This document shows, in pieces, positions 22,722-31,254 of a DNA stretch of 31,774 nt. The position numbers and the translations under genes are program-made. Each line of letters begins with the position of its first letter. Position 1 is the first letter of the stretch. The DNA is from Pseudomonadota bacterium (GTDB lineage: Bacteria; Pseudomonadota; Alphaproteobacteria; Rhizobiales; Rhizobiaceae), in contig JAFAGL010000236.1 in assembly GCA_023422735.1 (NCBI GenBank), positions 1 to 31,774 on the forward strand, given 5' to 3'. A model generated the notes under the pieces. That model was not told the DNA's origin, did not search any database, and saw only the letters and a program-made list of their open reading frames with translations.

Positions 22722-23918
22722 ATGATAAAGCGTTTCTTGATCGCCATCGTTTTGCTCGCAATCGTTGGAGCCGGGGTGGTCGGCTTCAACATGTTTCGCG
22801 ATAAGGCGATTCAGGATTTCTTCGCCAACATGCCGGTTCCAACGGCAACGGTTTCGACCGTGACTGCCGAGAAGCGCAGCTGGACACCCACCATTGAAGC
22901 CATCGGAACGGTCAACGCAAACCAGGGCGTGGATCTGACTGTCGAGACTGCGGGCGTAATCACGGAACTCAACATTTCCGCGAACCAGCAGGTGGAAGCA
23001 GGCGATGTGCTGTTGAAGCTGGACGATGCAGTTCAGCAGGCTAATCTCGATGCCGGCCGTACCCAGGCCGCGCTCGACCGCCAAAGCGCGCAGCGAGCCA
23101 AAGAACTGCAACAGCGCGGCGTCGGCTCGAATGTATCGCTCGAATCTGCGCAAGCCGCAGCGGAATCATCTGCCGCTCAGGTTCAAAGCCTCGAGGCGGT
23201 TCTGGCACAAAAGCAATTGCGCGCGCCATTCAGTGGCACGGCCGGCATTCCGCGTGTCGACAAGGGGCAATATGTGCAGCCGGGAACGACGATCGTGACG
23301 TTGCAGGATCTGTCCACCATGCGCGCAGATTTCACGGTACCGGAACAGCGCTTGAGCCAGCTTAAGGTTGGTCAGGCGGTTGCGGTAACCCTTGATGGCC
23401 GGGAAGAAAAATTTGAAGGCGAGATCACGGGCATTGATCCACGAATTGATCCCGCGAGCCGTCTTGTATCGGTGCGAGCTGCTATCGAGAATCCTGACAA
23501 CGTGCTTACTCCCGGGCAGTTCGCCCGCATCGCCGTGCAGATGCCAAAAGAAGACGGTGTGATTATCCTGCCCCAGAACGCCGTGGTAACCAGCCTTTAT
23601 GGAGACTATGTTTTCGTGGTGCGCCCGATGGACCAGAAAGACGCACAGGAAAACCGCGAGAAAACCGAAGAGCAGGGTGAAGCCGCCGAAGCCGCGGGTC
23701 AGCCGCAAACCGAGCCAGCAAAGGAGCGGGCTTCGCAGGTCTTCGTTCAGCTTGGCCGCCGCAATGGCGGTGATGTCGAAATCCGAAGCGGCGTTGAAGT
23801 TGGGGACCGGATCATTACGGCAGGGCAAAACCGCCTCACCAATGGTGCGCCGATCGCGATCGACAATACGATTAATCCTGGCGTGACGGACGGGCAAGAG
23901 CAGGCGTCGAAGCAATGA
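22722..23918 (+). CDS. RND efflux periplasmic adaptor (membrane fusion protein)
   Basis: 398-residue adaptor linking the inner-membrane pump to an outer-membrane channel. An uncleaved or signal-anchor helix (IKRFLIAIVLLAIVGAGVV, 2-20) is followed by TATVSTVTAEKRSW, the lipoyl half-motif AIGTVNANQGVDLTVETAG, a coiled-coil hairpin of about 60 residues rich in Ala/Gln, the second lipoyl half LRAPFSGTAGIPRVDKGQYV, then beta-barrel and membrane-proximal domains. Near residues 303-340 there is an unusual Glu/Gln/Lys-rich stretch (KDAQENREKTEEQGEAAEA). Similar in order to MexJ. The start ATG 22722 gives a complete anchor; upstream in-frame codons are not homologous. Its stop overlaps the pump gene (ATGA). 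Confidence 0.93.
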   Translation: MIKRFLIAIVLLAIVGAGVVGFNMFRDKAIQDFFANMPVPTATVSTVTAEKRSWTPTIEAIGTVNANQGVDLTVETAGVITELNISANQQVEAGDVLLKLDDAVQQANLDAGRTQAALDRQSAQRAKELQQRGVGSNVSLESAQAAAESSAAQVQSLEAVLAQKQLRAPFSGTAGIPRVDKGQYVQPGTTIVTLQDLSTMRADFTVPEQRLSQLKVGQAVAVTLDGREEKFEGEITGIDPRIDPASRLVSVRAAIENPDNVLTPGQFARIAVQMPKEDGVIILPQNAVVTSLYGDYVFVVRPMDQKDAQENREKTEEQGEAAEAAGQPQTEPAKERASQVFVQLGRRNGGDVEIRSGVEVGDRIITAGQNRLTNGAPIAIDNTINPGVTDGQEQASKQ

Positions 23919-26900
23919 GTTTCTCAGACATCTTCATCCGTCGTCCGGTTTTATCGACCGTTATCGGCCTGCTGATCCTGCTTGTGGGTTTCCAGGCCGT
24001 TTTCAATCTCGCTATCCGGCAATATCCTGAGGTCGAGGAAACGGTCATTACTGTTACCACGACCTATCCGGGCGCCAGCGCGGATCTGATCCAGGGCTTC
24101 ATCACCTCGCCGATTGCGCGCTCTGTCGCGACAACGGAAAATATCAACTACGTGACCTCGCAAAGCCGTCCGTCCGCTAGTGTCGTGACGGTCAATATGA
24201 CTTTGGGCGCGGATCCGGATGCGGCGTTGACGGAAGTCATCGCCAAAGTGAACCAGGTCCGCGGAGAGCTTCCGTCCGAAGCGGAAGATCCTGTCATCGT
24301 CAAAGGTACGGGCATGCAGTTCGCGATGATGTATCTCGCATTGCAAAACCCGAACATGACCAACGAACAGGTCACCGAATATATCGAACGCGTGATCCGT
24401 CCGCGCATGTCGACCATCCCGGGCGTTGCTGAAATTCAGATCATGGGTGCGGCGGATTACTCCATGCGGGTGTGGATCGATCCGATTCGACTGGCAGCGC
24501 GAGGTTTGACCGCCTCCGAGGTGCAGACAGCAATCGGTGCCTCGAACTTCTTGGCGGCTCCCGGCAAAACCAAGAATGATTTTGTTTCCTATGCGATTAC
24601 GGTTCGCTCCACCCTGCAAAATCCAGAAGCTTTCGGGGCGCTGCCGCTAAAGGCCGATGGCGACGATGTCGTGCGCTTGCGCGACGTGGCCGATGTTGAA
24701 CTGGCAGCCGAAAGCACAGACACGGTTGTGACCTTCAATGGACAGCCGGGCACGTTTATCGGCGTTTTCCCGACACCGGCCGCCAATCCGCTGGATACAG
24801 CGAGTGCTGTGATCGAGGAACTGCCCGCCATTCAGGAATCGCTGCCGGAAGGCATGACGATGACGATGATGTATGATTCCACCGAGCAGATCAGCGCGTC
24901 GATCGAAGAAGTCTTCAAGACGATCGGCGAAGCAGTTTTTGTGGTGATCGTTGTCATCTTGCTGTTCCTTGGCTCGTTCCGCTCGGTCCTGATGCCGATC
25001 ATCACGATCCCGCTGTCCTTGATCGGGGTATGCGCGATTCTGCTGGCGATGGGCTACTCGATCAATCTCTTGACTTTGCTGGCTATGGTGCTCGCAATTG
25101 GTCTCGTGGTCGATGACGCCATTGTCGTCGTGGAGAACATCCATCGCCATATCGAGGAAGGCCTTGAGCCGCTTGAGGCCGCCTTTGTCGGCATGCGCGA
25201 GATCACGGGCCCGATCGTGGCCATGACGATCACGCTCGCTGCCGTGTTCGCGCCGCTGGCTTTCACCGGCGGTCTGACAGGCTCCTTGTTCCGGGAATTT
25301 GCCGTCACCCTTGCCGGTGCCGTCATCCTGTCGGGTATCATCGCGTTGACGATCACGCCCATGATGTCGGCGCGCCTCTTGAAAAAAGGCAATCACAGTC
25401 GGTTTCAGAAATTCGTCGATCGGACATTCGAACGGCTGGAAAATCGCTACGAGCGGATTGTCTCGGGATCCTTGAAATACCGGCCCGTAACACTGCTCGT
25501 CGTGATCGTTCTCGTGTCCCTGACTGGTTTCATGTTTATGAAAACCTCGAGCGAGCTTGCGCCGGACGAGGATCAGGGCGCGTTGTTCTCGTTAATCACC
25601 GCTCCTCCCTATGCGACAACGGAATATACGAAACTTTACACGGACCAGATGCGCTCGTTGACGGAAGATATTCCCGAACTGAGGGCAAATTTCTCGGTCG
25701 TGGGCTTCGGGGGCGCGACCAATTCGGCAATCGCACTTTGGGCGTTCAAGGATTGGGCTGATCGCGACAGGTCACAGGCCGAGATTCAACAGGACATCCA
25801 GGGACGATTGTCAAAAGTTGCGGGCGTCGAAGCGCTTGTGTTCTCACCGCCATCCTTGCCAGGTGCCGGCGGCGGATTGCCGATTTCCATGGTGCTGCAA
25901 ACCACGGGCGAATCCAGCCAGCTTTATGAGCTGGCGGAGGAAGTGCGGCAAAAGGCTCAGGCATCCGGCCGCTATATCGTGGTGCAGAACTCGTTGAAGT
26001 TCGACGCCAATCAGGTTGTGATTACCATCGACCGCGAGCGCGCCGCCGCATTGAATATTTCGGTGCGCGAAATCGGCGCCACGCTTGGCTTGATGGTGGG
26101 TGGCGGTTCGATCTCGCAGTTCGACCGCGATTCCAACAGCTATGACATCATCATGCAGGTTCCGCAGGATTACCGGAATAACCCGGAAAGACTGGGTGAT
26201 TTCTTTGTCCGAAGCGCGACCGGTGAGATGGTGCCGTTATCGGCCGTTGTGTCCATATCCACGGGTGTTGCAGCTGCCGCGATCGAACAGTTCAATCAGT
26301 TGAACTCGGCGACGATCGCGGCCCTTCCGATCCCTGGTGTCACGACCGGCGATGGCCTGGCCGCGCTTGAGCAGATTGCGCGTCCACTGCTACCGGATGG
26401 CTACTTCATTGATTATTCGGGGCAGTCGCGCCTTGAAGTTGAGCAGGGCAATACGATCCTGTTCGCCTTCGGCGCCGCTGTTATCGTGATCTATCTCGTG
26501 CTCGCGGCGCAGTTCGAAAGCTTCCGCGATCCGTTGATCATCCTGATGTCGGTGCCACTGTCGATTTTCGGCGCTATCCTGCCGCTCAATCTGGGGTTGG
26601 GCACGCTGAATATTTACACCCAGGTCGGTCTGATCACTTTGATCGGCTTGATCACCAAGCACGGCATTCTTCTTGTGGAGTTCGCCAACCAGCAGCGTGA
26701 GGAGCATGGACTCAATCGGTTTGAGGCGATCACCGCGTCGGCGAAAGTGCGTTTGCGGCCGATCCTGATGACCACGGCGGCTATGGCGCTTGGCATCGCG
26801 CCGCTGTTGATCGCCTCAGGTGCCGGTGCTGCTGCGCGTTTTGCGATGGGTCTGGTGATCGTGACGGGGATTTTGATCGGAACCATGTTTACCCTGTTCG

Positions 26901-26998
26901 TGGTGCCGATGTTCTACACCTTCCTTGCCCACAAGGAGACGATGGCCGAAAAGGAAGCAAAGCATCTCCCGCCTGCATCGCCTGCGCCGGCGGAATAG
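23915..26998 (+). CDS. RND multidrug efflux pump, MexK-like permease
   Basis: Proton-driven inner-membrane exporter of 1027 residues, HAE1 type. It starts MSFSDIFIRRPVLSTVIGLL, the form seen in MexK and VexF-type pumps rather than AcrB. Twelve membrane helices with two large periplasmic loops are present; the proton-relay residues are Asp400 and Asp401 (GLVVDDAIVVVENI) in helix 4 and Lys915 (LITKHGILLVEFAN) in helix 10. Helix 1 is followed by YPEVEETVITVTTTYPGAS, the porter-domain start. It is co-translated with the adaptor. No outer-membrane channel gene is adjacent, so it probably shares a TolC-like protein encoded elsewhere. Substrates (drugs, bile, detergents) cannot be read from sequence. 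Confidence 0.95.
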   Translation: MSFSDIFIRRPVLSTVIGLLILLVGFQAVFNLAIRQYPEVEETVITVTTTYPGASADLIQGFITSPIARSVATTENINYVTSQSRPSASVVTVNMTLGADPDAALTEVIAKVNQVRGELPSEAEDPVIVKGTGMQFAMMYLALQNPNMTNEQVTEYIERVIRPRMSTIPGVAEIQIMGAADYSMRVWIDPIRLAARGLTASEVQTAIGASNFLAAPGKTKNDFVSYAITVRSTLQNPEAFGALPLKADGDDVVRLRDVADVELAAESTDTVVTFNGQPGTFIGVFPTPAANPLDTASAVIEELPAIQESLPEGMTMTMMYDSTEQISASIEEVFKTIGEAVFVVIVVILLFLGSFRSVLMPIITIPLSLIGVCAILLAMGYSINLLTLLAMVLAIGLVVDDAIVVVENIHRHIEEGLEPLEAAFVGMREITGPIVAMTITLAAVFAPLAFTGGLTGSLFREFAVTLAGAVILSGIIALTITPMMSARLLKKGNHSRFQKFVDRTFERLENRYERIVSGSLKYRPVTLLVVIVLVSLTGFMFMKTSSELAPDEDQGALFSLITAPPYATTEYTKLYTDQMRSLTEDIPELRANFSVVGFGGATNSAIALWAFKDWADRDRSQAEIQQDIQGRLSKVAGVEALVFSPPSLPGAGGGLPISMVLQTTGESSQLYELAEEVRQKAQASGRYIVVQNSLKFDANQVVITIDRERAAALNISVREIGATLGLMVGGGSISQFDRDSNSYDIIMQVPQDYRNNPERLGDFFVRSATGEMVPLSAVVSISTGVAAAAIEQFNQLNSATIAALPIPGVTTGDGLAALEQIARPLLPDGYFIDYSGQSRLEVEQGNTILFAFGAAVIVIYLVLAAQFESFRDPLIILMSVPLSIFGAILPLNLGLGTLNIYTQVGLITLIGLITKHGILLVEFANQQREEHGLNRFEAITASAKVRLRPILMTTAAMALGIAPLLIASGAGAAARFAMGLVIVTGILIGTMFTLFVVPMFYTFLAHKETMAEKEAKHLPPASPAPAE

Positions 26999-27007
26999 AG
27001 TTGCAAG

Positions 27008-27340
27008 ATGAAGTATCCGGTCACGCCTGATGGCCGGTACTTCGTCGTCAAGGGCAGGCTTTGGCGTATGAGCAATCCTGCGCTGAAGCCAACGGAGCGT
27101 GAAGCGCTCGTCAAGGAACTGATGACGGCGCGCCGAGCTGTAGCTGCGGCGCGCCGTTTGCATTCCGAACCAAAGGAAAGCGCCGCGCATGACCGCGTGA
27201 ATGCGGCAAAGGTCGCATTAGGCGAGCGCGGACCTGTGTGGTGGGAAGACAAGGCACCGGATTTCAACCGCCATATGGTCGCCAATACGCCCTATCGAAT
27301 GTGGTATGAAACGTTGCTCGCGTCGCGAAAAGACGCATGA
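27008..27340 (+). CDS. Conserved protein of unknown function next to the RND pump
   Basis: 110 residues, no signal peptide or membrane helix. It begins MKYPVTPDGRYFVVKGRLWR, continues through a basic, helical Arg/Ala-rich middle (VKELMTARRAVAAARRLH) and ends with GERGPVWWEDKAPDFNRH and NTPYRMWYETL. The first and last blocks recur in a conserved family of proteobacterial hypotheticals that I recall only as uncharacterised. It starts nine bases after the pump stop codon on the same strand, so it is probably cotranscribed with it. A functional link to efflux is only suggested by position. Confidence 0.8.
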   Translation: MKYPVTPDGRYFVVKGRLWRMSNPALKPTEREALVKELMTARRAVAAARRLHSEPKESAAHDRVNAAKVALGERGPVWWEDKAPDFNRHMVANTPYRMWYETLLASRKDA

Positions 27341-27408
27341 GCAGTTGCGGTCTCGAAAGCGCCGGTTCATGAAACGGATAAGGGTGGAACGTATTCGGGG
27401 GGAGCAGG

Positions 27409-29025
27409 ATGGGATCGGCGCGCGAAATCGAAAGTTTCGATTATATTATCGTCGGCGCTGGCTCGGCCGGTTGCGTGTTGGCCAATCGCCTGTCTGCTGA
27501 TCCGTCAAACCGTGTGCTCCTGCTGGAAGCAGGTGGGCATGATCGTTATCACTGGATTCATATCCCGGTCGGTTATCTGTACACGATCGGCAATCCGCGC
27601 ACCGACTGGATGTTCCAGACCGAAGTCGAGAAAGGCCTTGGCGACCGCGCCATAGGCTATGCGCGCGGCAAGGTGCTCGGTGGTTCATCCTCGATCAACG
27701 GCATGATCTATATGCGCGGCCAGGCGCAGGATTACGATGGCTGGGCGCAGGCGGGAAATACCGGCTGGGGCTGGCAGGATGTCTTGCCGATCTTCAAGAA
27801 ATTCGAGCGCTTCTATGAAGGCGAAAGCGAGTTTCATGGCGGCGACGGTGAGTTGCGGGTCGACAAGCAGCGTTTGAAATGGGCTGTGCTCGATGCCGTG
27901 CGTGATGCCGCCGTCGAGATCGGCCTGCCGCATATCACCGACTTCAACACCGGCGACAATGAGGGCGTGAGCTATTTTCACGTCACGCAGAAGGGCGGTT
28001 TGCGCTGGAGCGCGGTGCGCGCTTTTCTCAATCCGGCGCGCAAACGTCCCAATCTGAAGATCGTCACTGGCGCAACCGTCGAGCGCGTCACGATGGAAGA
28101 CAGGCGCGCCACGGGCATTGCCTATCGCATTGGCGGTCGCGAGATGCAGGCGCTCGCTGCCCGCGAGGTGATCCTCAGCGCCGGTTCGATCGGCTCTCCC
28201 CATCTTCTTCAACTGTCGGGCATCGGCGATGGCGAGGCGCTCGGCGATCATGGCGTTGATGTCGTTCATCATTTGCCCGGCGTCGGCCGTAATCTCCAGG
28301 ACCATCTCCAGATCCGCGCCGTTTACGGCGTCACCGGCATCCCGACGCTGAACCAGTTCGCCAATTCGCTGTTTGGCCGCGCCCGCATGGGGCTGGAATT
28401 TGCGTTGCGCCGCACCGGCCCGCTGACAATGGCGCCCAGCCAGCTCGGCATTTTCGCCAAAAGCAATCCGCGCTACGAAACGGCCAATATCGAATTTCAC
28501 ATCCAGCCGTTGTCCACCGAAAAACTCGGCGAGCGCCTGCATGACTTTCCGGGTGTCACCGCATCCGTTTGCAATCTGCGCCCGACCAGCCGCGGTTCCG
28601 TGTCGCTGCGGTCGAAAGATCCGTCCGAGCCGCCAAAGATCGCGCCGAACTACCTTTCAACGCCCGAAGACGAAACCGTCGCCGTCGAGGCCCTGCAGGT
28701 TGCGCGCCGCTTGTTTGAAACCGAGGCAATGGCGCCATATACGCCCAAGGAGCTGAAGCCCGGCCCGGATGTCACCAGCGAGGCAGGCCTGCTGGAAGCG
28801 GCCCGCAAGCTCGGCACCACGATCTTCCACCCGGTCGGCACCGCCCGCATGGGCTCCGATCCGATGGCGGTGGTGGACAAGGATCTGCGCGTCCACGGCA
28901 TAAGTGGCCTGCGCGTCGTCGATGCATCGGTCATGCCCACCATCACCTCGGGCAACACCAATGCGCCCACCATGATGATCGCCGAAAAAGCCTCGCAGCT
29001 CATTCTGGCCGCCGCGCGTTCCTGA
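27409..29025 (+). CDS. GMC family FAD-dependent oxidoreductase (choline dehydrogenase-like)
   Basis: Flavoenzyme of 538 residues that oxidises an alcohol group. The FAD loop YIIVGAGSAGCVLANRL is at 12-28, followed by VLLLEAG. GMC signature 1 GKVLGGSSSINGMIYMRG is at 87-104, signature 2 GSIGSPHLLQLSGIG near 260, and the active-site pair FHPVGTARMG (His) and SGNTNAPTMMIAEKA (Asn) in the last 70 residues. The family includes choline, glucose, polyethylene-glycol and 4-pyridoxic-type alcohol dehydrogenases; no betaine or choline transport gene is nearby, so I do not call it betA. GGGGGGAGCAGG precedes the ATG. It is followed 83 bases later by uvsE on the same strand. Confidence 0.93.
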   Translation: MGSAREIESFDYIIVGAGSAGCVLANRLSADPSNRVLLLEAGGHDRYHWIHIPVGYLYTIGNPRTDWMFQTEVEKGLGDRAIGYARGKVLGGSSSINGMIYMRGQAQDYDGWAQAGNTGWGWQDVLPIFKKFERFYEGESEFHGGDGELRVDKQRLKWAVLDAVRDAAVEIGLPHITDFNTGDNEGVSYFHVTQKGGLRWSAVRAFLNPARKRPNLKIVTGATVERVTMEDRRATGIAYRIGGREMQALAAREVILSAGSIGSPHLLQLSGIGDGEALGDHGVDVVHHLPGVGRNLQDHLQIRAVYGVTGIPTLNQFANSLFGRARMGLEFALRRTGPLTMAPSQLGIFAKSNPRYETANIEFHIQPLSTEKLGERLHDFPGVTASVCNLRPTSRGSVSLRSKDPSEPPKIAPNYLSTPEDETVAVEALQVARRLFETEAMAPYTPKELKPGPDVTSEAGLLEAARKLGTTIFHPVGTARMGSDPMAVVDKDLRVHGISGLRVVDASVMPTITSGNTNAPTMMIAEKASQLILAAARS

Positions 29026-29108
29026 CATATCAGGCAGGGTCGAAGGCCACTGGCTGGAGCGAAACCGAAATCCAACCGTTTGGTCCGTGTAAGGAAACTG
29101 GACCAGAC

Positions 29109-30158
29109 ATGACACATCGCATTTCGCGCCTCGGCTTTCCCGTGAAGGTCATGGGCCGCGACGATCTCAAGAGCAATGACAGCCGCCGCGCGGCGAGCAA
29201 TCCGCATCTCAAAGTGTCGCTCGAATATATCGACGCGATCCTCGATCATCTCGACCGGCACGACATCCGCATGTATCGCATGTCCTCCGACATCGCGCCC
29301 TATGCGACCCATCCCGACATGCCGCAGTTCCGCAATATGGTGGCTGAAAGCGGTGCCGAACTGCGCGCGCTCGGCGAAAAGGCGAAGCGCCTCGATATCC
29401 GCATGTCCTTTCACCCGTCGCAATTCGTGGTGCTCAACAGCCCCGACCCGGAGCTGGTGCGCAAAAGCATCTGGGATCTCACCAGCCAGGCCGAGATGCT
29501 GGATCGCATGGAACTCGGGCCGGAAGCCGTGATGGTGATCCATGTCGGCGGGGCCTATGGCGATGTGCCGGCCGCCCGTCAGCGCTGGGTGGAAACATGG
29601 CCGACCATGCCCGAGCCGGTCCGCCGCCGGCTGGCGCTGGAACATGACGATCTGCGTTTTTCAGCCGCCGATGTGTTGTGGATCCACGAGCATACGGGCG
29701 TGCGGTTGATCTTTGACCACCAGCATTTCTGGTGCCTCAATCCCGAACGGGCCGACATGCGCCAGACGCTGCAAGCGATCCTGAGGACATGGCCGGAAGG
29801 CCAGCAGCCGAAGGTGCATTTTTCCTCGCCCCGCACCGAGCTGCGCCAGCAGGTCAAGGTTGACAGGAAGACCCGCAGGAAAGTGGTGAAACATGTCGCG
29901 CCGGTCTTCACCGGCCATGCGGATTTCTGCAACCCGTTTGAATTCGCCACCTTCATGCGCATCGCCGAAGGGCTGGATTTCGATGTGATGTTGGAAGCCA
30001 AGGCCAAGGATCTGGCGCTTTTAAGGCTGCGGCCCGATCTTTTGCGTTATGCGCCGGATGTTGCCGCGCGCTTCGGCATCCATCCCGCGGAAACGCCGGA
30101 GCTTGAGGCCGAATCCGATGCGGTTCTGGAAGAAGAAGCGGTGCCGGGCGGCGCGTGA
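29109..30158 (+). CDS. uvsE: UV damage endonuclease (UvsE/UVDE family)
   Basis: TIM-barrel, metal-dependent endonuclease that nicks DNA 5' to UV photoproducts and starts an excision route independent of UvrABC. The 349 residues carry the family blocks in order: RMSSDIAPYATHP near 57-69, MSFHPSQFVVLNS (metal-binding His) near 98-110, MVIHVGGAYGD near 140-150, RRLALEHDD (metal-binding Glu) near 174-182, RLIFDHQHFW near 199-208, VHFSSPRTE, FTGHADF and DVMLEAKAKDLAL near 294-306. The C-terminal tail is Glu-rich. It is uncommon in this family of bacteria compared with UvrABC, which is present in all. AAGGAA lies about 13 bases before ATG. Confidence 0.94.
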   Translation: MTHRISRLGFPVKVMGRDDLKSNDSRRAASNPHLKVSLEYIDAILDHLDRHDIRMYRMSSDIAPYATHPDMPQFRNMVAESGAELRALGEKAKRLDIRMSFHPSQFVVLNSPDPELVRKSIWDLTSQAEMLDRMELGPEAVMVIHVGGAYGDVPAARQRWVETWPTMPEPVRRRLALEHDDLRFSAADVLWIHEHTGVRLIFDHQHFWCLNPERADMRQTLQAILRTWPEGQQPKVHFSSPRTELRQQVKVDRKTRRKVVKHVAPVFTGHADFCNPFEFATFMRIAEGLDFDVMLEAKAKDLALLRLRPDLLRYAPDVAARFGIHPAETPELEAESDAVLEEEAVPGGA

Positions 30159-30169
30159 CGCCACCCGGC
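30143..30169. terminator. Stem-loop between convergent uvsE and the aldo/keto reductase
   Basis: GCCGGG (30143-30148) pairs with CCCGGC (30164-30169), and an inner GGCG (30150-30153) with CGCC (30159-30162) across one mismatch and a 5-base loop. It covers the uvsE stop and the 17-base gap. No T tract follows, so termination is only a possibility. Confidence 0.4.
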
Positions 30170-30175
30170 CTTGAA

Positions 30176-31129
30176 TCAGGCGCTTGCCTTATCGAGGGCC
30201 GCGATTTCGTCGGCGGTCAGCTTGAGGCTCATCGCCCGCGCGAAGCTTTCCACATGCGCGACGCTTGTTGCGCTGGCGATCGGCGCGGTCACGCCCTTGC
30301 GCGCAATCAGCCATGCGAGCGCGACTTCGGCAGGCTTGGCGCCCTGCGTGCTGCCCACTTCGTCCAGCGTGTCGAGGATCGCCATGCCGCGCGTGTCGAG
30401 ATATTTCTCCACGCGGCTGCCGCGCTGGCTTTGCTTCAGGTCGTCCTTCGAGCGGTATTTGCCGGAAAGAAAGCCCGATGCGAGGCTGAAATAGGTGACG
30501 ACGGCGATGTTTTCGCGGATGCAAAGGTCGCGCAAGGAGCCATCGAAACTGTCGCGGTCGTAAAGATTATACTCCGGCTGCAACACGTCATAGCGCGGCA
30601 GGTTGCGAATTTCCGAAACTTTCAATGCCGCTTCGAGCTGGCCTGCGTCGAGATTGGATGCGCCCACCGCATTGATCTTGCCCGCCTCGCGCAAGGCCTG
30701 AAACGCGCCGAGCGTTTCCTCATAGGGCGTGTCGGGGTCGGGGAAATGAGAGAAATAAAGGTCGATCGTGTCGATCTGCAGCCGCTTGAGGGAAGCCTCG
30801 GCGGCTTCCGCGATCCATGGCTGCGAAAGGCCGCGCTTGCGCGGTCCGCCCATTTCCGAACCCACTTTGGTGAAGATCAGAACCTTGTCGCGCTTGGCCG
30901 GATTGGCTTTCAGCCATTTGCCGATGATGGTTTCGGACTCGCCACCCTTGTTGCCTGGAACCCAGGCCGAATACACATCGGCAGTGTCGATCGCGTTGAA
31001 GCCGTGGTCGACAAAGGCATCGAGCACGGCAAAGCTTGTTGCCTCGTCGATTGTCCAGCCAAAAACATTGCCGCCAAACACCAGCGGTACGATGTCGAGG
31101 CCGGTTTTGCCCAAAGCCCGCTTTTCCAT
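30176..31129 (-). CDS. Aldo/keto reductase
   Basis: NADPH-dependent carbonyl reductase with a (beta/alpha)8 barrel, 317 residues. The catalytic tetrad is visible: Asp48 (NAIDTADVYS), Tyr53, Lys88 (LIFTKVG) and His128 (DLYFSHFPDP). The GASN box and the C-terminal cofactor loop APIASATSVAHV (in place of the usual PIPGA) are present. It belongs to the group that includes the YajO/YhdN-type general stress AKRs. Substrate unknown; aldehydes are typical. ATG 31129 has AGGAAAG seven bases upstream; the longer frame upstream is not homologous. It converges on uvsE and follows ubiB on the same strand by 125 bases. Confidence 0.92.
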   Translation of the reverse strand: MEKRALGKTGLDIVPLVFGGNVFGWTIDEATSFAVLDAFVDHGFNAIDTADVYSAWVPGNKGGESETIIGKWLKANPAKRDKVLIFTKVGSEMGGPRKRGLSQPWIAEAAEASLKRLQIDTIDLYFSHFPDPDTPYEETLGAFQALREAGKINAVGASNLDAGQLEAALKVSEIRNLPRYDVLQPEYNLYDRDSFDGSLRDLCIRENIAVVTYFSLASGFLSGKYRSKDDLKQSQRGSRVEKYLDTRGMAILDTLDEVGSTQGAKPAEVALAWLIARKGVTAPIASATSVAHVESFARAMSLKLTADEIAALDKASA

Positions 31130-31201
31130 ATCGACTTTCCTTTTTGTCCTGAAATTCGAACTCCCCCGAAGATAGGGAGCGACCATGTCAGCAGTTAGAA
31201 A

Positions 31202-31215
31202 ATCCGCATGCGGAT
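31202..31215. promoter_or_regulatory. Perfect palindrome between ubiB and the aldo/keto reductase
   Basis: ATCCGCATGCGGAT is a perfect 14-bp palindrome, 40 bases after the ubiB stop. On the minus strand TTTTC follows, so it can be read as a short terminator of ubiB. Its position 73 bases before the reductase start also fits an operator. Confidence 0.45.
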
Positions 31216-31254
31216 CGGCTTACCTTTGGTCGGTGCAAGTGTCCTCACACAAGC

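Noticed and set aside
22722..26998. Naming the pump bepDE or mexJK
   Set aside because: The divergent TetR layout fits both, and the permease start looks MexK-like, but exact orthology cannot be settled without a search, so no symbol is given.
27409..29025. Calling the GMC oxidoreductase choline dehydrogenase betA
   Set aside because: The family motifs are general, and there is no betB, betI or choline transporter nearby.
30155..31198. 347-codon plus-strand frame opposite the aldo/keto reductase
   Set aside because: The minus-strand reductase has its full catalytic tetrad; the opposite frame has no domain and no ribosome-binding site.
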